The notes below the pieces were generated by a model. It did no database searches. It was not told the DNA's origin and saw only the letters and a program-made list of their open reading frames with translations. The translations under genes were made by a program, and so were the position numbers. This document shows positions 48,201-60,861 of a DNA stretch of 64,000 nt, piece by piece. The stretch is from Mnemiopsis leidyi. Lineage: Eukaryota > Ctenophora > Tentaculata > Lobata > Bolinopsidae. Each line of letters begins with the position of its first letter. Position 1 is the stretch's first letter. Location of the stretch: contig JH154463.1 of NCBI GenBank assembly GCA_000226015.1, forward strand, positions 209,723-273,722, read 5' to 3'.

Positions 48201-49779
48201 TCAGCTCTAACTGCTTTATACGGTTTCTAGTGATCCAGCGTGATCCATATTTAGCGAACGCCACTTTAACTTAAAGTTGCATAATTTGTTGAAGGTCGAC
48301 AGTATCGTCTTTTTGGAATTAGCAAATGCAAAGCATTTAGTCACGAGTCTGGTTATGGCGCATTTTAGTTGAACTAGGCACTTTTATGAAATTTTGCACC
48401 AAGGCTTTAAAAGCTCTAAAATGCAAATAAAATGACCGTGACCATAGCTTTAATTAAAATCAAATCAAGTTGACAAACAACGTCAACATGTCATATAACG
48501 CAGTGCTTTACCCATACGGTTTAAATGCATTCGATCTGGAGGAACTGCCATCAAGCGTATAGACACTGTAAGGTTGACATGTCAAAATAAACTGCAGACT
48601 CAAGACTAATTTTCCTACAGAAGGCCCGGGATTGCCACGTGTTCCATTCCGACCAATGGCAGTGAAGCACTTTGCACTTTTTAACCGGTTGCTGATGAAC
48701 CTATGATTGCCCGTGTAACGTGATATATCACTCATAACGTTGGTTTGGATGCCCACACGGCTGAATCAACCGTGATGTCTTTAATTGGTGGGGTTGCTGG
48801 TTCTAAGTAGATGAACTAATTTTTCTTTTACTTTTTCAACAAAAGAAACGACCAGTTCACGGAATATTTGATCAAATTTATAATAAATTAGCATCAGATA
48901 AGACCAAATATATAATGAACACATAATAATAATATCATATGATAATTTGTAAGAGCCATGGTATGGTTCATCTAATGAGGAGCATATTGTAATTAGTCCA
49001 GTATAATCAATAATACGATATTATCATGCAGTATTATTATGCATTATTACTATTATGTCTTCATGTAATTAGAAACGATCACGACGTCTGTTTCATCTAA
49101 TGGAATATATCGGCTGAAACTTATGTAAACAAATTCAAAATTCAAGCCATTTACTGAACTCTTATTTGAAAATCTTTAAAGGCAGCAAGGATGAAATACA
49201 CATTATTCAAGAAATATCATATTATACAGTTGAAATACATATCGAAAAATATACATGTTATTTTTGTTACTTCCAAAATTCTAAAGTAAAAGTAGCGAAC
49301 TAACGGTACGAAAATAAATGAGTGTATTCAACCTTAAAATCTTACATATATCAAATTATACAGATCAACTTTTCAATTTATATCAACTGTCTTCAACAAA
49401 AATATATTCATAATTAAGCTTATTACCAGCTTGACGAAAATAAACTGTATAAATAGATAATAATAATTGTAAATAAAATTATATGTATTTGTTAAAGAGT
49501 TACAGCATAATTCAACCTGCAGTTCATAGCTCATCAATTATAAGCTAGCGTTCGAATCTAAAATAAAACGTATATCAAACGGTGATTGGTTGATAACTCA
49601 ACAAATCTCAGCAGTCAGCACAATTTAAGGAATACATCTAATCTTAACAAGCCCTAATCAAGCCAACGGCAAGAACTTAACAGGCCCGCAAGTGTTACAA
49701 GCTAAGCCTCTCAAAGCCTGCTCCAGAGCTCCAAGGCTTTCCTTTAAGAATTTGTCCTGTTCAAGTCATGCTGAATCTT

Positions 49780-52700
49780 CTACAATTCCTCGTGAAGAAG
49801 GCGGCCGTAGTCGGTGGCCTGAGAACCGACGAAAACATCGTGATTTTCAATAACCTCCTGGTAGGAGAGAACTCCGTCTTTGTTCGTATCAGCTCTCTGA
49901 AATAGTGGTAGATTTATAACTTTGAGTAACAGTCACAAGAGCGTAGCGAAATTGCCTTTTCCGGGAGGGTTACATGCCACCGAGGTCTAGCATCATCTAA
50001 TTTATACCAAATATAGAGTTCAGATTTCCAGTATATACTTTATCAACAAGAGCACAGAAATGAATATGGAAATCAAAAGCTTGCACTGCTGGGCGATAAG
50101 AAATTGTTACCTCGATCAAATGTTTTGCTTCCTCGAGACTGTAGTTAACTTCGGAGGGAACGATCCAGTCAGCAACCTCCTGTTTGTCAAGATATCCGTC
50201 GTTGTTCTTATCTTTCTCTTCTTGGAAACTCTTCTTCTCTCTTTCTACCCAGTCTGAATATGCGGAGTTAAGTTTCCTTTGTGTGTGCACAACACAATAC
50301 CCATCATAAAACAGTCAGAGTTATATAGTTCTAAATGTTCTCTGTAGAGTGTACACACTACACTGTACAATGTTTGACAATGCAATGTCCTGTTCTCCTG
50401 TTACCGGTGGCTCCCTCTACAAGAAACAAAGACTGAGGCCCCCAGGCAAAATTTCTTCGTAGCACCAATAAGAGATTACAGCACTCGATCAAATCTCTAA
50501 AAAGATGCGAACTTTTGGTAAACAATCGCAATTTCGCGACAAGTTTTTTTACGAGCGATGATGGTCGAAACTTGCGTGCTGTTATTTCACAAATACAAGT
50601 ATGGTGAGCCAAAATCAATCTCTAACCTGGAACAAGACATAAAATTGAATTTCGTAAACTTATTAGTTTATTGGATTATGTTTGATGAATGAGACGGTAG
50701 CCTACGTATAAGAGCAATTATTCAAAATTTGGTTAATTCTACGGACCGGATACTTGCGCGCGCGATAAAACGTGTTCCAAAGTTCTGCGCACTGTAAAAT
50801 GCTATCGTGATTTCGAGCTCATAAACTAGCAATAAGTTGCTAGTACTCAAAGATCTCTAACAAGGCGGATCTGGACTTAATTGCACGTAAATGAGAAAGC
50901 TAACGACCAGCAACTTGCGGTCTGCCAACATATTCCTGATAGGCTGAGGTTCTCGAAATACAAGGATGTTGCCTAGGATTATGTGTAGTAATGGCCTTTC
51001 GCGCATTGGTACGAAAGTGCTAAACGATGATAAAGACAAGGCTTCTATTTCGGATTGGTAAAGTGGAAGTTGTAAAAAGAGAAGCCAGCATCTGATAATA
51101 GATCATTACTAGGCTCTTAGCTTCTTAGGTTAGAGTCAGCCAAGAGTGTCCAGTTTCTGCCTAGTTTTGAGAATCGATTAAAATTTGTTCCTGATCATTA
51201 GTTCTTTATTCAAAGATAGCAGAACATAAGCTGAGAGAAAGCTGTTTGGACATGTAGAAGTTAACATTTTAACATTTCTTTGCGATAATTCGGCCAATAT
51301 CGAACTTCAAGGCGCCGAGAAATTAAATCCACCAAAACTACGCCAACGATCAACAACGATTATACACAAAAACGCAATGCCTGGTAATGCAGCAGGGAGC
51401 AGAAATTGGATCAAGAATTTCAGTTCAATATCAGCAATGAAAAAATACATTCAAGCACGAGTACTACCTTGGTCGTCATTGTCGTCGTCCATGTCGTCAT
51501 CGTCGGCAAATTCCCCGACGTACTCAGCAAGAGAGATTTTACCGTCTGAGTTCTCGTCCATGTCCTCCATTGTCTCTGCCACGACAACCTCTGAAAATTC
51601 AAATAAGTAAACTCTAAATCCCAAAAACAGTTCTCTGGATTTTCTTTCACCATCATCATGATTTCCATAGCAAAATATTCGAACAAATATTTCATTGTTA
51701 AAGTTGTTCTAAAATGAATTATGTAGGCCCATACATTATACCATTACGAGTGTTGTATGATTCAATATAAGTGAGAGCTGTTTCTAAAATCATAATTCAA
51801 TTCCTCTCACGTACATACATTATATGCATATTACTTGGACCATTAAGCAACGTCACTTAGTCTCACTCAGTGACACTGACATGAATAATGTACAATAAAT
51901 ACTCTCAGCCTGATCCCAACCTTAATCTGTACCAGGCTGAATTAGGGGCAATGTTAGAAAGTTTGAACAGACGCTCGCTCTTACACCCTAGAATTGACAG
52001 CAGCTTTGTTGTGGCGGTCTTATGAAGAGTGTACATTTACTTTATCATACTGTGAGTGTGCAAGCGCAATCTCAATTAAACCGAGATTAGATTATATCTA
52101 TAGGACCGCTGGATTGACATAGCCATTGTGTGTGTGGTGAGAACAATCAACTTTCAAGATATTATCATCAGGTGGATATTATCGTTATTGCAATGATAAG
52201 AGTACCGAGTAATTCACATCTCCGATACACCTTCACACCGCATTGTATATCATATGATTATAACTGTTGTTATTGTTTCAATATTGGACAGGATTAACTT
52301 ATTAAGATACGAATCTATTCACAGTGCTACTGCTTTGCCTACCGAAACAGCGAACCGCGAGAAGTTGTCATAAGATAACTTTACAGATCTACTTAAATTA
52401 CATAACAGTTGAACGTTCATGTGTAGTGTGTGTGTAGTGTGTACCTAACTAATACAAACAATATACATTGAACAAATAAGTTCAAATTTCACCCCAAAGA
52501 CCCTTCTAAATTAGCTCGTTTGCTATCTAACCAAAATTTAACGACAGTGCAGGCCACTGCCATTGCTAAATCAGTGCATGCAATTCTTACAACAAACTTG
52601 CGCTACACAGATTACTACAAAAATGGCGATATTCAAAACTTTGGCAGCTGCATAATACTATAGATTCTCCCAAAAAAGACAANNNNNNNNNNNNNNNNNN

Positions 52701-55700
52701 NNNNNNNNNNNNNNNNNNNNNNNNNNNNNNNNNNNNNNNNNNNNNNNNNNNNNNNNNNNNNNNNNNNNNNNNNNNNNNNNNNNNNNNNNNNNNNNNNNNN
52801 NNNNNNNNNNNNNNNNNNNNNNNNNNNNNNNNNNNNNNNNNNNNNNNNNNNNNNNNNNNNNNNNNNNNNNNNNNNNNNNNNNNNNNNNNNNNNNNNNNNN
52901 NNNNNNNNNNNNNNNNNNNNNNNNNNNNNNNNNNNNNNNNNNNNNNNNNNNNNNNNNNNNNNNNNNNNNNNNNNNNNNNNNNNNNNNNNNNNNNNNNNNN
53001 NNNNNNNNNNNNNNNNNNNNNNNNNNNNNNNNNNNNNNNNNNNNNNNNNNNNNNNNNNNNNNNNNNNNNNNNNNNNNNNNNNNNNNNNNNNNNNNNNNNN
53101 NNNNNNNNNNNNNNNNNNNNNNNNNNNNNNNNNNNNNNNNNNNNNNNNNNNNNNNNNNNNNNNNNNNNNNNNNNNNNNNNNNNNNNNNNNNNNNNNNNNN
53201 NNNNNNNNNNNNNNNNNNNNNNNNNNNNNNNNNNNNNNNNNNNNNNNNNNNNNNNNNNNNNNNNNNNNNNNNNNNNNNNNNNNNNNNNNNNNNNNNNNNN
53301 NNNNNNNNNNNNNNNNNNNNNNNNNNNNNNNNNNNNNNNNNNNNNNNNNNNNNNNNNNNNNNNNNNNNNNNNNNNNNNNNNNNNNNNNNNNNNNNNNNNN
53401 NNNNNNNNNNNNNNNNNNNNNNNNNNNNNNNNNNNNNNNNNNNNNNNNNNNNNNNNNNNNNNNNNNNNNNNNNNNNNNNNNNNNNNNNNNNNNNNNNNNN
53501 NNNNNNNNNNNNNNNNNNNNNNNNNNNNNNNNNNNNNNNNNNNNNNNNNNNNNNNNNNNNNNNNNNNNNNNNNNNNNNNNNNNNNNNNNNNNNNNNNNNN
53601 NNNNNNNNNAAAGTAAAGTACTAATCAAAATTCTTTCAAACTTACGTTTTATTGAGTAATTTGTTGAATGACAGAGACAAATAAATATATGAGCACTATT
53701 TTAATCTCAGCTCCGACCAAAATCCTTTCAACGACTAATTCACGCCAGAAGCATAAACACAAACGCAGCATAAATAAATGATGAAGGCAGCACATACAAT
53801 ACAATAACGACGTCATACAGAGCTGAGTTAAGATATTTGAAATAAACGATGAAAAGAACGCGCAATTGTGTCTAAACTTTGCGCGTGCAATTTTTCAATC
53901 GTGGCTGCATCGAACGGCTGTGTGAATTCGCGCGTCTGATTTTACACGTGCAGAACATCTAACCGACATAACGTCTGGTACGAGGTTGCGTATTTTGATT
54001 CCTCATTCATCGAGGTTTAATGACAATAAGCGACGCAGAGACGGCAAGATACGGGAAATTCAGCGGTCGCCTGACACAATTTGAAAGCGGCCGCAATTCT
54101 TGTTACAGGTTGTAAAACAACATGATAGTTCAGATCGTGTGTAGATAGTATGGTGCATATGACATGGTAGAATTGTTAGACCTCACTCCCGTTCTTCAGT
54201 GAGAGAGACAGTGTGGTGACAAAAACAGTAATTTTGAGCTTGAATAAATCCATCACATGGAACTGTACTATAACAACTCTACACTTCATTACAATAGAGC
54301 ACTTCTCATGATGTGTCCTACATTTCTGTACAATGCCAGAGAAGTGGAGAGACTTGAGTTTTACCGAAACTTAGGAGAACATTCTAGAATTTTCTCGCGA
54401 TAATTTTGAGTGGCGGTGGAGTATGAAGGGTAGATAGATCCGGGTAGGATAGCTTATTGTTTTTCAGAATATGGTGATGTAAGCTGACTACTTAATTGAT
54501 TTGTTCAATAATATGTACCCAGTTCAGCTGCTATACTTGCATAGCAGCATGTCAGTCACAGTCTACCTCCTTGACCAACCCTCTCAGTAAGATCTATAAA
54601 CTACGTGTCCGAATTTCATTTGACGGACAGAAACAGCACGTTAAATAATGAGCACTTAAACGCGAGCTGTAAATAACCACGAGACTGTCTGTTACTCTTT
54701 AAACTTGACAAGTTTCTTTAAAAAAGAAACTTATCGCACGGGATTGTTGGCATCCTTTGTTCGCACAATAAGAGCTATAGACCAGTAGAAACAACATTAC
54801 ATCTGATAAGTAAATCTCCTTAAATAAAGGAAGGTACACGAATTATACTACGTGTCCTAGATTTACAGACTACACTGACGGTTGACTTGGAGGAACTAGA
54901 ACTTCAAAGATACGAGGACTAGGTTGCTAAAAGCTTGCGTGGAATAAAGGAGTACCGTGTGTCCAAATAAAACTAGGCACTAAAAACGTACATTTATGAT
55001 GTAACTGTGAATTGTGATTACTTAAGAAACTTATTTTTCCAGCAATCTGTAAAGCCTTACAAATCTGCGAATTTTATTAGTTGGATGGCTATTTTGTAAA
55101 ATTATAGACGATACAAAATGTTAAGGTAGGTAGTTGAAATATCAAATATTTGTGGTTCGTAATTTACAGGTCCTACTAAAAGCTGTTATGTTAGTACGTG
55201 GTACATTACCCTCTAGAAACATGGATCACATTCAGAAAGTAGCACTGTAGTATAGAAGTATAGGTTGTGGTTATCTAATTAGGGTAATTACCCTACTGCG
55301 TGGATTAAGCACTGCAACAACATTCCTTTAGATGAACAATCTTGCAGAGTGTACTACCATGTCATTCCAGAAGGTTTCCTAACTTTCTGGGGGAAACTAA
55401 CCCGCGGCTAGATGTGAAATCTGAGATGAACTTGATTTACATAAGAAACATGAACACTGTCTAGAAAGGGGGAGGGGCACTCTCAATCTCAATATTCATC
55501 ACCACTGAAGATTGTACTGTGTAGATGTTAACGTGTACTGTGTAGATGTTAACGTGTACTGTGTAGATGTTAACGTGTACTGTGTAGATGTTAAGGTAGC
55601 TATTAATCACGTGTTTGGATCTACTAGTCATGAGAGTAGACTGTAACTTTAAATGTAAGGAGCTCTAGCCTGCCTGTCTGTACTCTAAATCTTGTGTAGA

Positions 55701-58700
55701 ACTGCAGACTTATGTACGAGATACAGAGTATCACTGTGTAATGTAGTATGTACACCAATGTAGTATCTATAACCAACAGCAGCGTGGTAACGTGTACTTA
55801 CTTCACACTTACTGATAGTACTGACATAGCCACTCTCATTTTACAAGTTCTTTATCCAAGTTAACAGCAAATATCAAGACTGCAATAAAACATACTGCTT
55901 ATAAAGCTTTATGTCTTGGACCATTACCACATTACTTAAAAACGTTATCTCATAAATCGCTTACAATACTCAATATGTCTCCTCATTCCATCGCTTGAAT
56001 ACAACGTAATATCAAAGTATCACGAAGGTGTGACGTCATCTCATTACAAATGACAGGTGGATCTTTATCTTTTTCATCATTACAACACTTCCTGACAGAT
56101 TAATGTCACTTCTTCTCCTCACCAACAATCCCAGGTTCCTTCATTAACCTGACTTCTATTGAATAACACTGAGTATATCTCTGCTCACTAACTCACTAAA
56201 GGTTGCACAGTGTAGAGTGTAACGCACATAAAGGTCGATCTTGCTGACTTTACAATAGCCACTTTACCACTTAGATGACGCACACTACTAAATCTGACAT
56301 GCGTGTAGGGAATTATACAAATATGTTAATATCGCTCTAGCTCTGTATATCTCAAACCTCCTTTTAATACATCTTGTTTCTGTCTTTTGAGATTCGATAT
56401 CGTGAAATTACCATTTAACATAATCATAATGTGTAATTTTAAAGTAATTTCTTGACTGGAAGATGTTACTTGTTGGAAACTCCCATGAAAAATATCAAAA
56501 CACAAGACCGAGAGATACAATCGCTTAGTCATTACATTATTAAGAATCAGATATTCTGCTGTGTAAATCCGCTGTTATGTGATTTACTTACTTAGTTTAC
56601 CTTGGTCCAGTGTTACCGCAGGAAACTGGCACAGAGCATCCCTCAATATGCGGACCTTTTCATGTTAACTTAATTTAATTCCCTAACGAGACCTTTTAAT
56701 TTTATGAGAACTATGATAGATAGATTAATGAAAACTGTGGATTAATATGACTTTTCATCGTTGTGTTTTTTTTTATCGAAAACTTTTCAAATTTTACAGA
56801 ACAGCAATGTAACGTACAAACTTTTTCGAATCAAAATGCTTCCCACTGTAAAATATGACGGGACACCAAAACACGATAAGATGTGCGGCAAGCCACACTC
56901 GCAAAATATGGGCCCTTAGCAAAAAGAAATAACGAGAGAAATAGTTAAATTTACTTTATTCTTAGTAAGCTTAAGTTCAAAAAATTATAGAAGAACACGT
57001 CAATAAAAATTGTAATATAAGAAAAATAAATTTATACTGTACCATAAACTTTTTTCCAGGTGAGGTGAATAATAATACTATAATACTAATAGAATAGGTA
57101 TGAAGATGAGTTATTATTTATAAAAGAAATGTCGTGCGACAAAAATGCTTTATTATGTCAGTACACTGTGTTATAATATAGAATTTATGAGATATTCATA
57201 ATTATACATCCTTCGCAGACTGCCACTGATTAGATTATATAGTATTATATACGCTTCGTCCGCGGTACTACTTTAATTGAAGTTTTAACGATTCTCACAA
57301 TCTTCTAACAATTCTCTTCCTGCATTCCTTGACATACATATCTTACAAGGTTAAACAAGTTACTGGCGTTCAGCCAAAACAATAAATAAACGTAACAAAC
57401 ATTACCTGCCATGTGTTCAAATTCTTCGGGGTGAAGGAACGCAGTGAATTCCTCAAAGTTAAGGATGGAGTCATCGTCAACATCTGCAAGATCGAACCTT
57501 ACTTTGTCTCGCTTAACGTATCTGAGGAAGATTATAAAGTTATACATAATACATTTATACATTATATATTTATACATTTACACATTATACATCATACATT
57601 TATTTGGCTCTTTATCTTAATACAACAGTTAGATTACGGAATTCTTTTTTTAGGCTATTGGGTAGATCACCGACCGGCTATAAGCCGCCTACTAACCGGC
57701 TATAAGCCGGCTTATAGCCGGTTAGTAGCCACTTACACGCTACTGCAAAAAAGTTGTAAAGCGGTAGGATTCCTACTTTAATGAAAAAATTGTTCTAACC
57801 GAAATTTTTCTGACAAATTTTCTAGACAAATTCTTCGTCTAGAAAAGTAGAAACTGATGCAATTTTTCTGTAAGAAACTGATGTTTCGATCAGAAAATGA
57901 TGTTTGGGTTAAAACTGATGTTTCAGATTACATATCGATGTCATTTTTTCGGCTAGAAACTGATGTTTTGGTCAAAAAAATGATGGCCGCAAAAATTCGA
58001 TTCCAACCGAAAAATACTTCTAGCCGTAATTTTTGAAATCGTCCTACCAGTAAAACTTTTTTGCACCTATGCACTTACATCTGTTGTTGAGTGACGGTTA
58101 TAAGCCGGCTATAAGCCGTTTTGGTACCAAAAATGGTTATAAGCCGGCTATAAGATACTGTTTCAATATCATGGTGCTGAACGATAGTCAGCAAACGGCT
58201 ATTTTACACTTTTACCTAAAATAGGGCAGCACGATTGTCTTTATGGTGGAATTATTGGCCGCCAATATCAATAATTTTGCCATGAGATTGGTAACAGGTC
58301 ACATCATTGTATCTACATAAGCTTCATTACTAACTTGGCATAGGACTTTCCGTCACCGTCATCATCATCGTTGTCATCATCATCATCATCGTCATCGTCA
58401 TCATCATCGTCATCAGTCATCGAGAGATATTGCTCCCCGAAAGTATTTATGACATATTCTTCCCATGACACCTGCCCATCTTTGTCGGTGTCCTCATTTG
58501 GCATAGCCTAGAGTAATATTGTCTATAAGGGTATCTTAATTAATCTTAGAAAAAACAGTTCATCCCTTTGCTGAGTGGCTTACAATTAAAAAACTGGCAA
58601 ACGAAACATCCAAAACTAGATTTGAAGATTATGACATATTCCAAGGAAGAAAGTTGAATCAATACCTGTTGAGCATCTCGCTGCACATAATCCATAATCT

Positions 58701-59883
58701 GCACTTTAATCCACTTCTGTAATTCGTCCTCATCAATATCGCCATCTCCATCAGCATCTACCCTGAACAATAATTGGTTTTCCATGAAAAAGGAAGCTGT
58801 AGTGAACAACTAACAAGTAGCGGTATCACATAAGTTCATGTGTATCAGTATGAGAGTGTTTAACCTTACATTTACCTTCACGTAGCATGGTTAAAACTTC
58901 AAGTTCTTGATATGTTATGTAAATAATTATGTAGATAATTAGTACATAATTCCACAACCAGTTAAAAATACCAAACAAATTGGCAATCTTACTTGGGCAA
59001 TAATTCTGCTAGTTTTGCCTTGCTTTCATCAGCACTCAAATCATCATAGTCGTGAGCATGGTCCTTTCCTAGAAAAGCCTCGTGGTCTACATCTGAAATG
59101 ATACTTTATAGTAAAATACGGTTTTTTTAAATACGATATAGAGTGATGATAGTTTTAAGTTGTTCAAGTTGTATTTAAGTTGTTTGTTTAATTCTTCCAA
59201 TGCAACTTTGCCTATGACAAAAAGCTTGAAATATCATAAGATTAAATGTTCTTTCAGGTTTATGACTATCCTCTTATAAATCTTGGGTACCTCACAATAT
59301 TTTATAATTGCAGATATTGAAATAATGAAAAGTTCTTCACCTTGAAATTGGAGCCACATTTAAGCTCATTTGAATCTCATTTGATTATAGTATGGTTAAT
59401 ATAATGAATATGGTAATAAATCTGTAATCTTACATGCATTGATAACCACAGCTTACTAGTGTGGGCTCTCTGTGCTACTAGTTGTTTCGTAATTATATGA
59501 AGCTACATAGACTGGGGAAGTCAATATATAGTCTATTTAATTGTTATTTTTGATAAGTGTTACCATTAGAAAAGATTGTTAGCTTCTGATCAATACTTAA
59601 CTTTTAGATTAGCCTTTTTATTGGGAGAAATGTTTTTAGGCTGTAATAAATGTTTAATTGGAATTTTAAGCACTAGTTGAATAACCTTTAATAAATTATA
59701 TTTGATGATAAAATGCTCAATGTAGCCAATTTTAATAGATTTTCATCATTATGACAATACCAATTACCAACCTGCTGAGTGACCCTGTTCAAAATGCCGT
59801 TTTTCCTTTTCTACAACATTTTCACCATTAACATCAACCAGAAGACCAACACAAGTCAGAAACAGAGCACTTTTCAGTAACAT
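49780..59883 (-). CDS. Calumenin/reticulocalbin-like CREC EF-hand protein
   Basis: There are eight exons in transcript order: 59883-59772, 59092-58993, 58762-58666, 58507-58335, 57521-57406, 51590-51468, 50253-50111 and 49896-49780. Phases are 1,2,0,2,1,1,0, giving 326 residues. The N-terminus [20 protein letters not shown] is a signal peptide. DHEAFLGK at 40-47 is the family signature. Six EF-hand loops are visible at about 73-84, 109-120, 174-185 (Gly at the sixth loop position replaced), 211-222, 255-266 and 291-302. The C-terminus [17 protein letters not shown] ends in HEEL, an HDEL/HDEF-like ER retrieval signal. CREC proteins are low-affinity Ca2+ binders of the secretory pathway that modulate folding and Ca2+ handling. 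Odd: 14 consecutive Asp (135-148) plus NDDDD replace the short acidic linker after EF2. The 5.8-kb intron between exons 5 and 6 holds the large N gap, but frame and family alignment run across it, so no exon appears missing. Confidence 0.95.
52683..53609. other. Assembly gap (927 N)
   Basis: A run of N falls inside the 5.8-kb intron of the CREC gene. Any open frame crossing it is meaningless. The flanks are AT-rich intron sequence; the gap probably hides a repeat. Confidence 0.98.
55513..55596. repeat. Four-copy 21-bp tandem repeat
   Basis: TGTACTGTGTAGATGTTAACG repeats four times with almost no divergence (the last unit ends AAGG). It lies in the large intron of the CREC gene. The low divergence suggests recent expansion and length polymorphism. 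Confidence 0.92.
57689..57728. repeat. Perfect 40-bp palindrome
   Basis: CTACTAACCGGCTATAAGCC is followed directly by its exact reverse complement with no spacer. Related words (CCGGCTATAAGCC, GGTTATAAGCCGGCTATAAG) recur at about 57673 and at 58097-58152, on both sides of the inverted-repeat element that follows. It lies in the intron between exons 4 and 5 of the CREC gene. Confidence 0.92.
57744..58065. mobile_element. MITE-like inverted-repeat element in a CREC intron
   Basis: The left end TGCAAAAAAGTTGTA...GGTAGGA is mirrored at the right end as TCCTACCAGTAAAACTTTTTTGCA, so the 322-bp segment is bounded by imperfect terminal inverted repeats. The interior is AT-rich and filled with short repeated words (AACTGATGTTT, GATGTTTGGGTTAAAA and similar), with no coding capacity. 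It is flanked by the GCCGGCTATAAGCC palindromic sequences, suggesting insertion into, or co-evolution with, an older palindrome. The superfamily cannot be named because a clean target-site duplication is not evident. Confidence 0.65.
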
Positions 59884-60197
59884 TCTGGTCAGTAATAAAA
59901 TTTAAGATGAGTCAAAAAACTTTGGGCTTTGCTCCTGGTTAAATAGTAAAATATCCATTTCAGGGGCAAAACAGAACAGTCTGGATTTTCAATAAGTAGT
60001 AAAGATAGCCAGAATGTGTAAGTGAGAGTTTTGTGGTCAGTACAGATAGCCTGCTCTGCATTCACTAAAGGTTTCAAGAAGGATCACAAAACAACTGAAA
60101 GATCTTGATATTCAACCAGAATCAAGACCCAAGTTAACTTGATAGAATACTCATCAGTCAAAAAAAAGCTGAGCTTAGACTTGGATTCCCGTGGTCC
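59884..60197. other. Upstream region of the CREC gene
   Basis: This is the likely promoter and 5' untranslated region of the minus-strand CREC gene. No core promoter motif was recognised. The small minus-strand open frame at 59889-60077 lies just upstream of the start and lacks support as a gene. Confidence 0.35.
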
Positions 60198-60355
60198 TGC
60201 CCCAGAACAATGCCCTAGAACATTTTGCCCCAAAGATTTGCTCCAGCGACCCTAACCCTAACCTCGACAAAGATTTTTGTTGTGGAGAATAGCGTCACTG
60301 GGGCGAAATCTCTGGGACACAACATTCTGGTGCACAATTTTCAGAAGCAGGGCGT
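60198..60355. mobile_element. Imperfect foldback element
   Basis: The left arm CCTGCCCCAGAACAATGCCC...CCCCAAAGATTTGCTCCAGCGA (about 60197-60250) is complementary, with mismatches, to the right arm ending CAGAAGCAGGGC (about 60290-60355). Between them sits CGACCCTAACCCTAACC. This resembles a decayed MITE or foldback transposon; there is no coding content. Confidence 0.6.
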
Positions 60356-60422
60356 CAGCCATTGATGTCAAAGTAGAAACTTAAGGTACACAATAACTGC
60401 AGATGGGGCTAGACTTGACATA

Positions 60423-60482
60423 GTTTGTCGCTGTGATACCGGACTCTCACAGCTCAAAGACGGATATAATCTTGTCAAGACA
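60423..60482 (+). repeat. Solo copy of the TIR of the neighbouring element
   Basis: GTTTGTCGCTGTGATACC...GACTCTCACAGCTC...GACGGATATAATCTTGTCAA matches, with mismatches and a 25-bp internal deletion, the terminal repeat at 60862-60941. It is probably a fragment of the same element family. Confidence 0.7.
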
Positions 60483-60861
60483 TAGTGACAACCTAGGCCT
60501 AGAATGATCTACCTAAGCACCAGTACAGCTAAGTTCTCAGGTACATCAGGACTCATTAAAGAATATGGTTTGTCATACTTAAGTCTATCCTGAGTTCAAT
60601 TCATTGAGTTCGATATCAGCTTGAAAGAAGAATTCTTTTCTTCTAACCGTTAAACCTTTGATTATTGTTCTCTGAAGAGGGTGCAGTGACAGATAAATAC
60701 CTATATAGCACTTCTGGGGGCCCTCCTTTAGCACAAAAGACAGTTTGTAATTTTCCTGATGGTGCTGAATGATTTTCGAGGTGTTACCTAAATCGCACGC
60801 TGCTTGCAGCTTTGCTGCTCTTTAGAACAATATACAGATATTATCTCTTCAACTGAATGAG

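Larger units (their letters stand above)
43297..49779. other. Repeat-bearing intergenic region
   Basis: This lies between the 5' end of the acidic-protein gene and the 3' end of the CREC gene. It contains three tandem duplications listed separately (43885-44141, 44465-44620, 45081-45220). The remainder is AT-rich with no recognised gene. Short open frames such as 45634-45861 (+) and 47978-48181 (-) have no domain content or splice partners. Confidence 0.5.

Noticed and set aside
52633-53628. 331-codon minus-strand frame
   Set aside because: It is almost wholly the N gap.
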